In this document: one piece after another, positions 8,484 to 17,373 of the stretch | Layout of the letters: each line of letters begins with the position of its first letter | Position numbering within the stretch: the first letter of the stretch is position 1 | NCBI RefSeq assembly: GCF_003316635.1 | Contig: NZ_QNQP01000001.1 | Location: 62,001 to 126,000 of the forward strand | Length of the DNA: 64,000 nucleotides | Direction of reading: 5' to 3' | DNA from: Roseovarius dicentrarchi | GTDB lineage: Bacteria > Pseudomonadota > Alphaproteobacteria > Rhodobacterales > Rhodobacteraceae | The notes under the pieces: generated by a model | What the model saw: the letters and a program-made list of their open reading frames with translations, nothing else | What the model was told of the DNA's origin: nothing | Database searches by the model: none | Translations under genes and position numbers: made by a program

Positions 8484-11435
8484 TTAGCGGCCCAGCGACC
8501 ACCAGCCTTTGCGCTTGGGCTTGTCGCTGCCCGTATCTTCATCCGCTTCTGGCTGTGCGGGTGCAGGCTCTGGCGTGGTGTGTTCGACCGCGGCAGGCGC
8601 CTCTTCTGGCGCAGGCTCTGCCGGCGCTGCGGGTTCGGGCGCTGCGGGTTCGGGCGCTGCGGGCTCAGTCGCAGCGGGTTCGGGCGTGGCCGTCTCAGGC
8701 GCGGCCTCACTGACGGGGGCTTCGACTGGCTCGGGCTGTGAGGTTTCCGGCGCGGCCACGTCCTCGGCTGGGGCGGGCTGGGCCTGCTCAGGCTCCGGCG
8801 CGGGGGGCGTCGCCGCTTCGGGCGCGATGTCGGCCACCGGTGCGGGTGCCTGATCCGGCGCCGGGGCGCTTTCGGCCGCGGGTGCCGCGTCGCTTTTGCG
8901 CGTGCGGGGCTTGCGCGTCGGCTTGGGTTTGGGCGCCTCGCCGTTGCTGTCGCTTGCGGGGCTTGCGTCAGCGGTGCTTTCACCATCGCCATCGGCATCG
9001 CCCGACGCAATGTCAGATTTTTTCGGGCGCGGTTTGCGGGTGCGTTTCGGCTTGGGCTTGTCGTCGGCGGCGGCGTCATCCGATGATGCATCCGCTTTGG
9101 CCGCCTCGCCTTGCGCGGGCTGGCTGCTGTCGCCGGACGTCCGGGGATCATCGTCGTCCGAATCGTCCTGATCGTCACCATTGTCATCGCCGTTATCGTC
9201 GCCATTCTGCGATTTGGACGACGGTTTGCGGCGGCGGCGGCGGCGGCGCTTTTTCGGCTTGTCGCCGTCTTCCCCGTCATTGTCGCCATCATCCGTCGCG
9301 CGCCCATTGGGCTGGCGCTGGGTGTCTTCCTCTTGCTCGTCGCCGGGAAGTTCGTCAGGGTCGGCGTCGGCTTCGCTGTCGATATCATCCATCAACGTGC
9401 TGTCGGACGACACCACACGCACGACCTGTTCAGGCACGGCGCGGGTGGCGGTCTTGAACTTCTCCAGCGCAAAATCGGGGCTGATCAGCGACGGGTCGGC
9501 CTCGATCCGGATCGACATGCCATAGCGCACCTCGATCTGGGCGACGCGCTCGCGTTTCTGGTTCATCATGAAGTTGGCGATGCCAACCGGCGCGCGCACC
9601 AGAACCTCAAGCGAGCGGCCCTTGGTGCCCTCTTCCTCGACCTGGCGCAGGATGTTCAGCGCAAGGTTGTCGTCCGAGCGGATCAGCCCGGTGCCGTGGC
9701 AGGACGGGCAAGGCTGCGTCGTTGCCTCGATCATGCCGGGGCGCAGGCGCTGGCGCGACATTTCCATCAGGCCAAAGCCGGAGATGCGGCTGACCTGAAT
9801 GCGGGCGCGGTCGGTTTTCAGGCAATCTTTCATCCGCTTTTCGACGGCGGCGTTGTTCTTGCGCTCGTCCATGTCGATGAAATCGATGACGATCAGCCCG
9901 GCCAGATCGCGCAGGCGCAGCTGGCGGGCGACCTCTTCGGCGGCCTCAAGGTTCGTTTTATAGGCGGTATCCTCGATCGAGCCTTCCTTGGTGGCGCGGC
10001 CCGAGTTGACGTCAACGGCGACAAGAGCCTCGGTCACGCCGATCACTATATAGCCGCCCGATTTCAGCTGAACGGTCGGGTTGAACATCGAGTTCAGGTA
10101 GCTTTCCACCTGAAAGCGCGCAAAAAGCGGCATCGTGTCGACGTAATTGCGCACGTTTTTCGCGTGGGACGGCATGATCATCTTCATGAAGTCCTTGGCG
10201 ATGCGATAGCCCCGCTCGCCCTCGACCAGTATTTCGTCGATCTCGCGGTTATAGAGGTCGCGGATCGACCGCTTGATCAGGTCGCCCTCCTCATAGATCT
10301 TGGCGGGCGCGATGGATTTCAGCGTCAGCTCGCGGATCTGCTCCCACATACGCTGGAGATATTCATAGTCGCGCTTGATCTCGGTCTTGGTGCGCTTGGC
10401 GCCGGCGGTGCGCACGATCAGGCCCGCGCCCTTTGGCACGTCGATTTCGGTCGCGATTTCCTTCAGCTTCTTGCGGTCAACGGCGTTGGTGATCTTGCGG
10501 CTGATGCCGCCGCCGCGGGCCGTGTTGGGCATGAGCACGCAGTAGCGACCGGCGAGCGACAGATAGGTGGTCAGCGCCGCGCCCTTGTTGCCGCGCTCTT
10601 CCTTGACGACCTGAACCAGCAGGATCTGGCGGACCTTGACGACCTCTTGAATCTTGTATTTGCGCGGGCGCGGCTTGCGGGCCGGGCGGATGTCGTCGTG
10701 GCTGTCCTCGTCCGCGACGACTTCGATGTCATCGTCTTTTTCCGAGGCATCGCTGATACTGTCGTCCGTGTCGTCGCCCTTGCGGGACCGGCGCGACCGC
10801 GAGGTGCGGCGCGGCTTGCGGTCCTCGTCGCCATTTTCGTCCCCATCAGAGGATGCGTCATTTGCGCCGTTGTCATCGTCGGCAGTGGCATCATCGCCCG
10901 CGTCCGAGCTGTCGCCGTCGGAACTGGCGCCATTCTGCGGCTCTTCGACGGGGGTGTCTGCCACCCGCTCCATCGGAGAGCTGCCCTCGTCATCGTCCAG
11001 ATCGATGGTTTCCATGCCCGACACTTCGGACTGCACCACCGCGTCGTCGTCCGAATTTGTCTTTTCGGGCCGGGAGCGGCTGCGGCCATTGCGCGCGCTG
11101 CGCTTGGGCTTGGACTTCTCGTCCTCTTCGGCGTCCTGAGCGGCGGCATACGCGCGCTCTTCCTCCATCAGCGCCTCGCGGTCGGCGACGGGGATCTGGT
11201 AGTAATCGGGATGTATTTCCGAAAAAGCGAGGAACCCATGCCGGTTTCCGCCGTAATCGACAAACGCCGCCTGAAGCGACGGTTCGACCCGCGTTACCTT
11301 GGCAAGGTAGATATTTCCGGCGAGTTGCCGTTTGTTTTCGGATTCAAAGTCAAATTCCTCAACTTTGTTTCCGTCGACCACCACAACGCGCGTTTCCTCG
11401 GCGTGGGTGGCATCGATAAGCATTTTCTTGGCCAT
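8484..11435 (-). CDS. rne: Ribonuclease E/G family endoribonuclease
   Basis: Central endoribonuclease of mRNA decay and rRNA/tRNA processing. 983 residues from MAKKMLIDATHAEE; a start five codons earlier is possible. The S1 domain (about 35-110 and continuing after 250) is interrupted by a large acidic/basic low-complexity insert (about 90-260), typical of alphaproteobacterial RNase E. The RNase H-like and DNase I-like core includes VNSGRATKEGSIEDTAYKTN and DFIDMDERKNN, and the Zn-link is TQPCPSCHGTG. After residue about 690 comes a disordered tail with Arg-rich (KKRRRRRRRK) and Pro/Ala/Glu repeats, ending KGWWSLGR; such tails scaffold the degradosome. Confidence 0.95.
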   Translation of the reverse strand: MAKKMLIDATHAEETRVVVVDGNKVEEFDFESENKRQLAGNIYLAKVTRVEPSLQAAFVDYGGNRHGFLAFSEIHPDYYQIPVADREALMEEERAYAAAQDAEEDEKSKPKRSARNGRSRSRPEKTNSDDDAVVQSEVSGMETIDLDDDEGSSPMERVADTPVEEPQNGASSDGDSSDAGDDATADDDNGANDASSDGDENGDEDRKPRRTSRSRRSRKGDDTDDSISDASEKDDDIEVVADEDSHDDIRPARKPRPRKYKIQEVVKVRQILLVQVVKEERGNKGAALTTYLSLAGRYCVLMPNTARGGGISRKITNAVDRKKLKEIATEIDVPKGAGLIVRTAGAKRTKTEIKRDYEYLQRMWEQIRELTLKSIAPAKIYEEGDLIKRSIRDLYNREIDEILVEGERGYRIAKDFMKMIMPSHAKNVRNYVDTMPLFARFQVESYLNSMFNPTVQLKSGGYIVIGVTEALVAVDVNSGRATKEGSIEDTAYKTNLEAAEEVARQLRLRDLAGLIVIDFIDMDERKNNAAVEKRMKDCLKTDRARIQVSRISGFGLMEMSRQRLRPGMIEATTQPCPSCHGTGLIRSDDNLALNILRQVEEEGTKGRSLEVLVRAPVGIANFMMNQKRERVAQIEVRYGMSIRIEADPSLISPDFALEKFKTATRAVPEQVVRVVSSDSTLMDDIDSEADADPDELPGDEQEEDTQRQPNGRATDDGDNDGEDGDKPKKRRRRRRRKPSSKSQNGDDNGDDNGDDQDDSDDDDPRTSGDSSQPAQGEAAKADASSDDAAADDKPKPKRTRKPRPKKSDIASGDADGDGESTADASPASDSNGEAPKPKPTRKPRTRKSDAAPAAESAPAPDQAPAPVADIAPEAATPPAPEPEQAQPAPAEDVAAPETSQPEPVEAPVSEAAPETATPEPAATEPAAPEPAAPEPAAPAEPAPEEAPAAVEHTTPEPAPAQPEADEDTGSDKPKRKGWWSLGR
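8623..8667 (-). repeat. 15-bp tandem repeat within rne tail
   Basis: Three consecutive 15-base units (GGCGCTGCGGGTTCG, the third with two changes) encode EPAAP-type pentapeptides in the disordered RNase E tail. In-frame repeat number can vary without breaking the protein. Confidence 0.7.
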
Positions 11436-11909
11436 GTTGTCCGTTCGCATCCGGGCACGCGCACCTGCCCCGGTGGGGCGGCGTCGTGCAGGGGATGTCT
11501 GATTGTGGCGAAGTCATGCGCGCAGGCGGGGCGGCCAATTCGGCCCCCCGGCGGAACATATTCCTGTGTTGCGCGCGTCATCGCGTTTCTTCTCCGGCGC
11601 CGGCTAAGGCGCCCATGATATATCCGAAGCGTTCCCGTAGGGCGGCCCGGCGTTAAGGCGGCCGCGTCTTCACGTGACCTTATCGGTCTGCCCGGACGCG
11701 CCGGCATTTGCGCCTACACGCTGTCCAGGGCAGCGAAACTCATGTGGTGTGACATCGCCTCGTGCGACATGTCCACAGGCTCACACTAAAGCCCCAAGGG
11801 GCGCAATGACAATGGGCAAAATGGAAACCGGGGCCAGACAGCGCGAAATGCATGGCTGAACCGGCACCGGGCGCGCGCATCTGGACGCCCGGTGGGGCAA
11901 CGGGTGTTA
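11436..11909. other. Upstream region of rne (long putative 5' leader)
   Basis: About 470 bases between rne and the stop of the DctD-like gene, both on the minus strand. Open frames here (for example minus 11707-11294) have no recognisable product. It must hold the rne promoter. A small hairpin, GGCGCC-loop-GGCGCC, sits at 11596-11613. In E. coli the rne leader mediates autoregulation; nothing here proves that, and I see no conserved RNA family. Confidence 0.45.
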
Positions 11910-13253
11910 TTACAGGTAATCAGACCGTTGCAGCGTATACTTGGCCATCTTTTCGTTCAGTGTGCGGCGCGGCAGGCACAGCTCGTCCATCACGGCGGCG
12001 ATGCTGCCCTTGTGGCGCCGCATGGTGTTGTCGATCAGCATCCGCTCGAACGCCTCGACATATTCCTTCAGCGGCTTGCCCTCGGTCGTCATCACCGGCT
12101 GCATGTCCTGATGATCGGCCATCAAGAGCGACACGATCGTGCCCGAGCCGCGCCGCGATTGCAGCACGGCGCGTTCGGCGACGTTGAACAGCTGGCGCAC
12201 GTTGCCGGGCCACGGCGCTTGCAGCAGCTGCGCCGCCTCCTGCGCGCTGACCTGCGGCGCGTCGCAGCCGTAATCATCGGCAAACTGATCGGCAAAGCGG
12301 GTGAACAGCGTCAGGATATCTTCGCCGCGCTGGCGCAGGGGCGGCACGGTGATCCTGAGGCTGGCCAGACGATAGAACAGATCGGGGCGCAGCGCATCCT
12401 CGGATGTGCGGCCCTCGTCCTGAAGGTTGCTGATGGCGACCAGACGGGTTTCGGGCGGCGTGCCCTCCTCGTTCAGCCATGTCAGCAGACGCGCCTGAAG
12501 GCTGTCGCTGAGCGCCTCGATATCCTCCAGCACCAGCGTGCCACCGCGCGCCTCCTCCACCGCCGGCAGGCGGCTGTCATCGGGGTTCATCGGGCCGAAC
12601 AGGCGCTGCGCCAGCTGGTCCTGCTCGAACGCGGCGCAGGACACCAGCACGAATTTCTTGCCCGCGCGCGCGCCGACAGCGTGCAGCGCATGGGCGACCA
12701 GAGTCTTGCCCGTGCCCGTTTCGCCGTCGATCAGGACATGGCCATCGGCTTGGCCCAGATCCAGAATATCCTCTTTCAGCCGCTCCATCACCGGCGATGA
12801 GCCGATGAGCTTCTTCATCAACTGGCCGCCATCGGACAGCTCGCGGCGCAGGGCGCGGTTGTCCAGCGTCAGGCGGCGGGCATGGGTCGCCTTTTTGGCC
12901 AGTTCGGTCATACGATCCGGGTTGAACGGCTTTTCCAGGAAATCATAGGCGCCCACGCGCATCGCCTCGACCGCCATCGGCACGTCGCCGTGGCCGGTGA
13001 TCATGATCACCGGCAGGGTGCTGTCCGACCCCATCAGCTTTTTCAGGAACTGCATGCCGTCCATGCCGGGCATGCGGATATCGGTGATCACGATGCCGGG
13101 ATAATCCGGCCCCAGCTTTTTCAACGCATCTTCGGCGCTGGGGAATGTTTCGGTGTCATAGCCGGACAGGGCCAGCCACTGGCTGATCGACTGGCGCATG
13201 TCCTTTTCGTCGTCAACAATCGCAATCTTCATCGCATTGGCCATATCGCTCAC
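11910..13253 (-). CDS. DctD-like NtrC-family response regulator lacking GAFTGA
   Basis: A 447-residue regulator: receiver domain (about 8-120; phospho-acceptor in VITDIRMPGMDG, Lys in FLEKPF), AAA+ domain (about 145-370; Walker A GETGTGKT, Walker B GTLVLEDIEAL, WPGNVRQL), and a Fis-type helix-turn-helix (about 405-440). The L1 loop that normally reads GAFTGA is absent: after QRLFG comes PMNPDDSRLPAVEEARGG. GAFTGA contacts sigma-54, so this protein probably activates with sigma-70 or acts otherwise, as known for Rhodobacter NtrC. It overlaps the kinase gene by 4 bp (ATGA). By similarity the pair may sense C4-dicarboxylates, but no dct transporter is nearby. Confidence 0.85.
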   Translation of the reverse strand: MSDMANAMKIAIVDDEKDMRQSISQWLALSGYDTETFPSAEDALKKLGPDYPGIVITDIRMPGMDGMQFLKKLMGSDSTLPVIMITGHGDVPMAVEAMRVGAYDFLEKPFNPDRMTELAKKATHARRLTLDNRALRRELSDGGQLMKKLIGSSPVMERLKEDILDLGQADGHVLIDGETGTGKTLVAHALHAVGARAGKKFVLVSCAAFEQDQLAQRLFGPMNPDDSRLPAVEEARGGTLVLEDIEALSDSLQARLLTWLNEEGTPPETRLVAISNLQDEGRTSEDALRPDLFYRLASLRITVPPLRQRGEDILTLFTRFADQFADDYGCDAPQVSAQEAAQLLQAPWPGNVRQLFNVAERAVLQSRRGSGTIVSLLMADHQDMQPVMTTEGKPLKEYVEAFERMLIDNTMRRHKGSIAAVMDELCLPRRTLNEKMAKYTLQRSDYL

Positions 13254-15046
13254 TCCGCTGCACGGGTTTCTTCATCCAAGATAGGCAGGCGCATTTCAAA
13301 TACAGCCCCCCCTGCTGCCGCGTCCCGCGCGGTCAGCCTACCACCAAGCTCGTTCACGATCCCCGAAGAAATGGCAAGCCCCAGACCGACCCCCTCGCCC
13401 GGCTGCTTGGTGGTGTGAAACGGCTCGAACAGGTTCTCGATGTCTTTCAATCCGTGGCCATTGTCGCGCACGGTCAGCACGGCCATGGAGCCGGCGGTCA
13501 GCACCAGATCAATCTGCGCCTCGTCCACCGTTTGCGTGGCATCCAGCGCGTTGCGCAGCAGATTGACCATCACCTGTTCGATCCGCACCCGGTCGCCCAT
13601 CACCATGACCGGATCATCGGGCAGCGTTCGGTTGATCGTGACACGCCGCTGGCGCAACTGCGGCTCCATCATTGCCAGCGATGAGGCCAGCGCATCGCCT
13701 ATATTTACAGGCTCAAACGTGTCGCCGGTGCGGCGGGCGTAGGATTTCAGCTGCTTGGTGATCGCGCCCATCCGCTCGATCAGGTCGTCGATGCGCTGGA
13801 AGGACGACAACGCCTCGTCCGGCCGGTTGCGTTTGAGCAGCAGACGCGCGCCGGCCAGATAGGTTTTCATCGCCGCCAGCGGCTGGTTCAGCTCGTGACT
13901 GACGGCGGCGGCCATTTCACCCAGCGCGGCCAGTTTGGAGCTTTGTGCCAGCGTCAGTTCGGCCACGGCAAGCGTTTCCTGCACGCGCTCGCGTTCGGCA
14001 ATTTCCCGCTTTAGCCGCAGGTTCAATGCGCGAAGCTCTGCCGACTCGCGCTGGAACAAGGCCATGCGCACCGCCGTCTTGCGGTTGAGAAAGTAAAACG
14101 CCAGCGCCAGCAGAATCGCAAAGCCCATGATTTCCAGCGCCAGAAACCCGTTCACCTTTTCGCGCACGCTGTCATAGGTGGTAAAGTTGGCGATGCGCCA
14201 GCCGCGAAACGCCACCCGGCCCGACACGCGCATCACCGCCTCGCCGCCCAGGTAGGCATCGGGCGGCAGCGTCGTCCAGTCGGCGGTGGCCTGAAGCGCG
14301 CGTTGCAATGCGCTGCTGACCGGCTCGCGCGCCAGCGCCACCTCTTCGGTCAGGCCGCGCCAACGCGGCTCGGTCGACAGGATGATCTGGCCCTCGCTGT
14401 CCGAGACGATCACCGCGTCGGAAATGCCGGCCCAGGCACGTTCGTATTTGTGCAGATCGACGGCCACCAGAATGACGCCGATCAGGTTGCCCTGACTTTC
14501 CATCCGGCGCGAATAGATGAATTCAAACCGCCCGGTTTCGTTCTGAAGCAGTGTGAAAATCGTATCCTTGGCACGCAGCGCGTCAACGTAATAGGGCGCC
14601 GAGCGATGCGATTCGCCCAGACGGTTGCGGTCGGTCGCCGCCACGGTGCGCCCGTCCTTGTCCAGCAAGGTCAGCGATGCCGCGCCAATTTCATCGACAA
14701 AGGAAATCAGCCGCTGGGTGGATTGCGAGTAATTGGCCGAATTCAGCGCCGCGATCAGTGCCGGATCGCGCGACAGAAGCTGCGGCACGATGGCGTTCTG
14801 GCGCAGCTCGCTCAGCAGGTTGCCCGAATACAGCACCAGCCGCAGTTCGGCGCGGTTGCGGGTGTTTTCGGTAAAGCGGTCCGTCAGCAGCCGGTTCGTG
14901 ACCGACACGACCCCGATCGCCAGCGCCGTCATCACGATCAGCGCGATGCGCACCCGCCAGCTGGTGATACGCTCCGCGCGCCGCTGTTTGGCCCGGCGCT
15001 GCGCGCTGGCCGGGCCCACGGGCCGGGAAGGTGACGGTGTGCTCAT
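13250..15046 (-). CDS. DctB-like sensor histidine kinase
   Basis: A 598-residue membrane kinase. A basic N-terminus leads into TM1 (about 30-52), then a periplasmic double-PAS/Cache-like sensor (about 55-310, with SRDPALIAALNSAN, FIYSRRMESQG), TM2 (about 312-332), a coiled segment, the HisKA H-box AAVSHELNQPLAAMKTY, and the HATPase_c domain with N box NLLRNALDAT, G1 DNGHGL and G2 GVGLGLAIS. This is the DctB architecture. It is co-transcribed with the downstream regulator. The ligand could be a C4-dicarboxylate or another small organic acid. Confidence 0.88.
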   Translation of the reverse strand: MSTPSPSRPVGPASAQRRAKQRRAERITSWRVRIALIVMTALAIGVVSVTNRLLTDRFTENTRNRAELRLVLYSGNLLSELRQNAIVPQLLSRDPALIAALNSANYSQSTQRLISFVDEIGAASLTLLDKDGRTVAATDRNRLGESHRSAPYYVDALRAKDTIFTLLQNETGRFEFIYSRRMESQGNLIGVILVAVDLHKYERAWAGISDAVIVSDSEGQIILSTEPRWRGLTEEVALAREPVSSALQRALQATADWTTLPPDAYLGGEAVMRVSGRVAFRGWRIANFTTYDSVREKVNGFLALEIMGFAILLALAFYFLNRKTAVRMALFQRESAELRALNLRLKREIAERERVQETLAVAELTLAQSSKLAALGEMAAAVSHELNQPLAAMKTYLAGARLLLKRNRPDEALSSFQRIDDLIERMGAITKQLKSYARRTGDTFEPVNIGDALASSLAMMEPQLRQRRVTINRTLPDDPVMVMGDRVRIEQVMVNLLRNALDATQTVDEAQIDLVLTAGSMAVLTVRDNGHGLKDIENLFEPFHTTKQPGEGVGLGLAISSGIVNELGGRLTARDAAAGGAVFEMRLPILDEETRAAE

Positions 15047-15095
15047 CCCGCTAAACTAAGGCGGGCGCGCAGCGGCCTCAAGCGTCTTGCGCGGT

Positions 15096-15764
15096 TCAGG
15101 CGTTTGCCAGCTGATCGACCAGCCCGGCAAACATCGCGGCGCCGTCGGTGCCACCATGCGCAGGCTCTGCCATCCGCTCGGGGTGGGGCATCATGCCCAG
15201 CACGCGGCGGTTTTCCGACAGGATGCCCGCGATATCATCAACAGACCCGTTGGGGTTGCGCACATAGCGGAATGCGATGCGGTCCTGATCGGCCAGCGCC
15301 GCCAGCGTGTCACTATCGGCGTGATAGTTGCCATCATGATGCGCAATCGGCACGGTGATCGTCTGCCCGGCCTCGTAGCGGCAGGTAAATGGGCTGCCCG
15401 CCGTCGTCACCGTCAGATCAACGGGACGGCAGATATATTTCAGCCCCGCGTTGCGCAGCAATGTGCCGGGCAGAACGCGCGTTTCCGTCAGGATCTGGAA
15501 CCCGTTGCAAACACCCAGGACATAGCCGCCCTTTTCCGCGTGCGCCTTGACCGATTGGGAAATCGGCGAGTTCGCCGCAATGGCGCCGCAGCGCAGATAA
15601 TCACCAAAGGAAAACCCGCCCGGAATGGCGATCAGATCGACGCCCTGCGGCAGCGCGGTATCCTTGTGCCAGACCATGGTGACGCGCGCCCCGGCGCGCT
15701 GCAACGCAACGGCCAGATCACGGTCGCAGTTGGACCCCGGAAAAACGACGACAGCGGCATGCAT
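15096..15764 (-). CDS. purQ: Phosphoribosylformylglycinamidine synthase, glutaminase subunit PurQ
   Basis: Supplies ammonia from glutamine for FGAM formation in de novo purine synthesis, acting with PurS and PurL. 222 residues from MHAAVVVFPGSNCDRDLA; class I amidotransferase with nucleophile Cys in GVCNGFQIL and the His of PHPERM near the C-terminus. The ATG at 15764 overlaps the purS stop by one base, which fixes the start and shows coupling. The longer upstream frame is rejected. Confidence 0.95.
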   Translation of the reverse strand: MHAAVVVFPGSNCDRDLAVALQRAGARVTMVWHKDTALPQGVDLIAIPGGFSFGDYLRCGAIAANSPISQSVKAHAEKGGYVLGVCNGFQILTETRVLPGTLLRNAGLKYICRPVDLTVTTAGSPFTCRYEAGQTITVPIAHHDGNYHADSDTLAALADQDRIAFRYVRNPNGSVDDIAGILSENRRVLGMMPHPERMAEPAHGGTDGAAMFAGLVDQLANA

Positions 15765-15994
15765 CAGAGGATCTCCACCCGGTAGCTTTCGATCACGGTA
15801 TTGGCCAGCAAACGCTCGCACATGTCGTTGATGGTGGCCTCATCCGTGCCATCGGCCAGATCCAGCTCGATCACCTTGCCCTGACGCACGGAATTGACGC
15901 CGTCGAACCCCAGCGATCCCAGCGCGTGGCGCACCGCCTCGCCCTGCGGGTCAAGAACGCCGGTTTTTAGCATGATGTGAACGCGCGCTTTCAT
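15764..15994 (-). CDS. purS: Phosphoribosylformylglycinamidine synthase subunit PurS
   Basis: Small (76-residue) subunit that dimerises and bridges PurQ with PurL in bacteria with the split FGAM synthase. The sequence MKARVHIMLKTGVLDPQGEA with LGFDGVNSVRQGK and NTVIESYRVE matches the family throughout. It lies between purC (about 30 bp upstream) and purQ (one-base overlap), an apparent purC-purS-purQ operon. Confidence 0.95.
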   Translation of the reverse strand: MKARVHIMLKTGVLDPQGEAVRHALGSLGFDGVNSVRQGKVIELDLADGTDEATINDMCERLLANTVIESYRVEIL

Positions 15995-16025
15995 CGGATA
16001 TATCCTCGGGTAGAAAGATGGAAAT

Positions 16026-16787
16026 TCAGTTAATCAAAGTGGGCCGCGCCATCGGCGTTGCCCCCTTGGGCAGCACGCCCAGACGTTTGGCCACTTCTGT
16101 ATAGGCATCTGTCAGACTGCCCAGATCGCGGCGGAACACGTCCTTGTCCAGCTTCTGGCCGGTTTCGATATCCCACAAACGGCAGCTGTCGGGGCTGATT
16201 TCATCGGCCACGATCAGGCGCTGGAAATCGCCGTCATAGACGCGGCCGATCTCGATCTTGAAGTCGATCAGCTTGATCCCGACGCCGTACATCACGCCCG
16301 CCAGAAAATCGTTCACCCGCAGCGCGAGCGACAGCATGTCGTCCAGATCCTGCTGGGACGCCCAGCCAAACGCGGCGATATGTTCCTCGGTGACCAGCGG
16401 ATCGCCCAGCTTGTCGTCCTTCAGGCAATATTCGACGATGGGGCGTGGCAGCTGCGTGCCCTCCTCCAGCCCCAGACGCTTGGCCATGGTGCCGGCGGCG
16501 TAGTTGCGCACGATCACTTCCAGCGGAATGATTTCAACCTGGCGCACCAGCTGTTCGCGCATGTTCAGACGCTTCAGGAAATGCGTCGGCACGCCGATAT
16601 TGGCCAGACCGACCATGAAGTATTCCGAAAGGATGTTGTTCAGCACGCCCTTGCCTTCGATCACGGCCTTTTTCTCGGCGTTGAAGGCGGTTGCGTCATC
16701 CTTGAAGTATTGGACAATGGTGCCCGGCTCGGGGCCCTCATAAAGGGTCTTGGCCTTGCCTTCGTAAATCTTCTTGCGACGTGCCAT
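16026..16787 (-). CDS. purC: SAICAR synthetase PurC
   Basis: Joins aspartate to CAIR in purine biosynthesis. 253 residues, standard length. The N-terminus [15 protein letters not shown] is the conserved nucleotide-binding region; further signatures are [34 protein letters not shown] and IDFKIEIGR followed by [13 protein letters not shown]. First gene of the minus-strand pur operon and divergent from the DUF1476 gene across about 170 bp. Confidence 0.97.
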   Translation of the reverse strand: MARRKKIYEGKAKTLYEGPEPGTIVQYFKDDATAFNAEKKAVIEGKGVLNNILSEYFMVGLANIGVPTHFLKRLNMREQLVRQVEIIPLEVIVRNYAAGTMAKRLGLEEGTQLPRPIVEYCLKDDKLGDPLVTEEHIAAFGWASQQDLDDMLSLALRVNDFLAGVMYGVGIKLIDFKIEIGRVYDGDFQRLIVADEISPDSCRLWDIETGQKLDKDVFRRDLGSLTDAYTEVAKRLGVLPKGATPMARPTLIN

Positions 16788-16881
16788 GCTAAACCTGTCC
16801 TTGCCTGCGGGGAGTCGGCCCCAATCCGCGATGATGCGTGTTTAGACCACCCCCCGCCCTGCCGCAAGCATGCAGCGGGCC

Positions 16882-16910
16882 TTGCGATTGCGTGCGCGGA
16901 CCGCCATATT
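16882..16910 (+). promoter_or_regulatory. Candidate sigma-70-type promoter for the DUF1476 gene
   Basis: TTGCGA at 16882-16887, a 17-base spacer and CATATT at 16905-16910 give four of six matches to each consensus hexamer, about 50 bases before the ATG at 16959. Position in the divergent purC/DUF1476 gap supports it; no experiment is implied. Confidence 0.35.
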
Positions 16911-16958
16911 TGCAGCCAAGACATTTTGCATCCGATCCAAGCGAGGGGACCCACTCAG

Positions 16959-17273
16959 ATGAACACTTTCAAAGACCGCGAAAACGCTTTCGAGAACAAG
17001 TATGCCCATGACGAGGAAATGAAATTCAAGGCCGAGGCGCGCTGCAACAAGCTGCTGGGACTGTGGGCCGCTGACCTGATGGGCAAAACCGGCGACGAGG
17101 CGGACGCATACGCGCGCGAAGTCATCAAGGCCGATTTCGAGGAAGCCGGGTTTGAGGATGTGATCCGCAAGGTTGCGGGCGATCTGGGCGACAAGGCCGA
17201 TCCCGACACCATCCGCGCCAAACGGGCCGAGCTGATGGCCGCCGCCAAGGCGCAGCTGGTCGCCGAAAACTAA
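16959..17273 (+). CDS. DUF1476 protein, F1-ATPase inhibitor zeta subunit
   Basis: A 104-residue soluble protein of the alphaproteobacterial zeta family, which blocks reverse (ATP-hydrolysing) rotation of the F1Fo ATP synthase. The hallmark N-terminus MNTFKDRENAFENKYAHDEE is the inhibitory segment; KFKAEARCNKLLGLWAA and the four-helix remainder fit the family along the whole length. The start at 16959 gives exactly this conserved N-terminus. The gene is divergent from purC, a common arrangement in Rhodobacterales. Confidence 0.92.
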   Translation: MNTFKDRENAFENKYAHDEEMKFKAEARCNKLLGLWAADLMGKTGDEADAYAREVIKADFEEAGFEDVIRKVAGDLGDKADPDTIRAKRAELMAAAKAQLVAEN

Positions 17274-17373
17274 AGACCCAAGGAATGCCTGCGCGCCGCA
17301 TCTGTGTAGTATCGGACCTGCGGCGCGCGCCGTGCTGCGGCACATGCGCGAAACCCCCGATTTGGATGATTTG

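Noticed and set aside
8623..8700. Short tandem repeats considered as a CRISPR or minisatellite
   Set aside because: They are codon-multiple repeats within the disordered RNase E tail with no spacers; no CRISPR array was seen anywhere in the window.
9111..11618. 835-codon open frame antisense to rne
   Set aside because: Antisense shadow of a well-recognised RNase E; composition is artificial (long Ala/Val/Asp runs).
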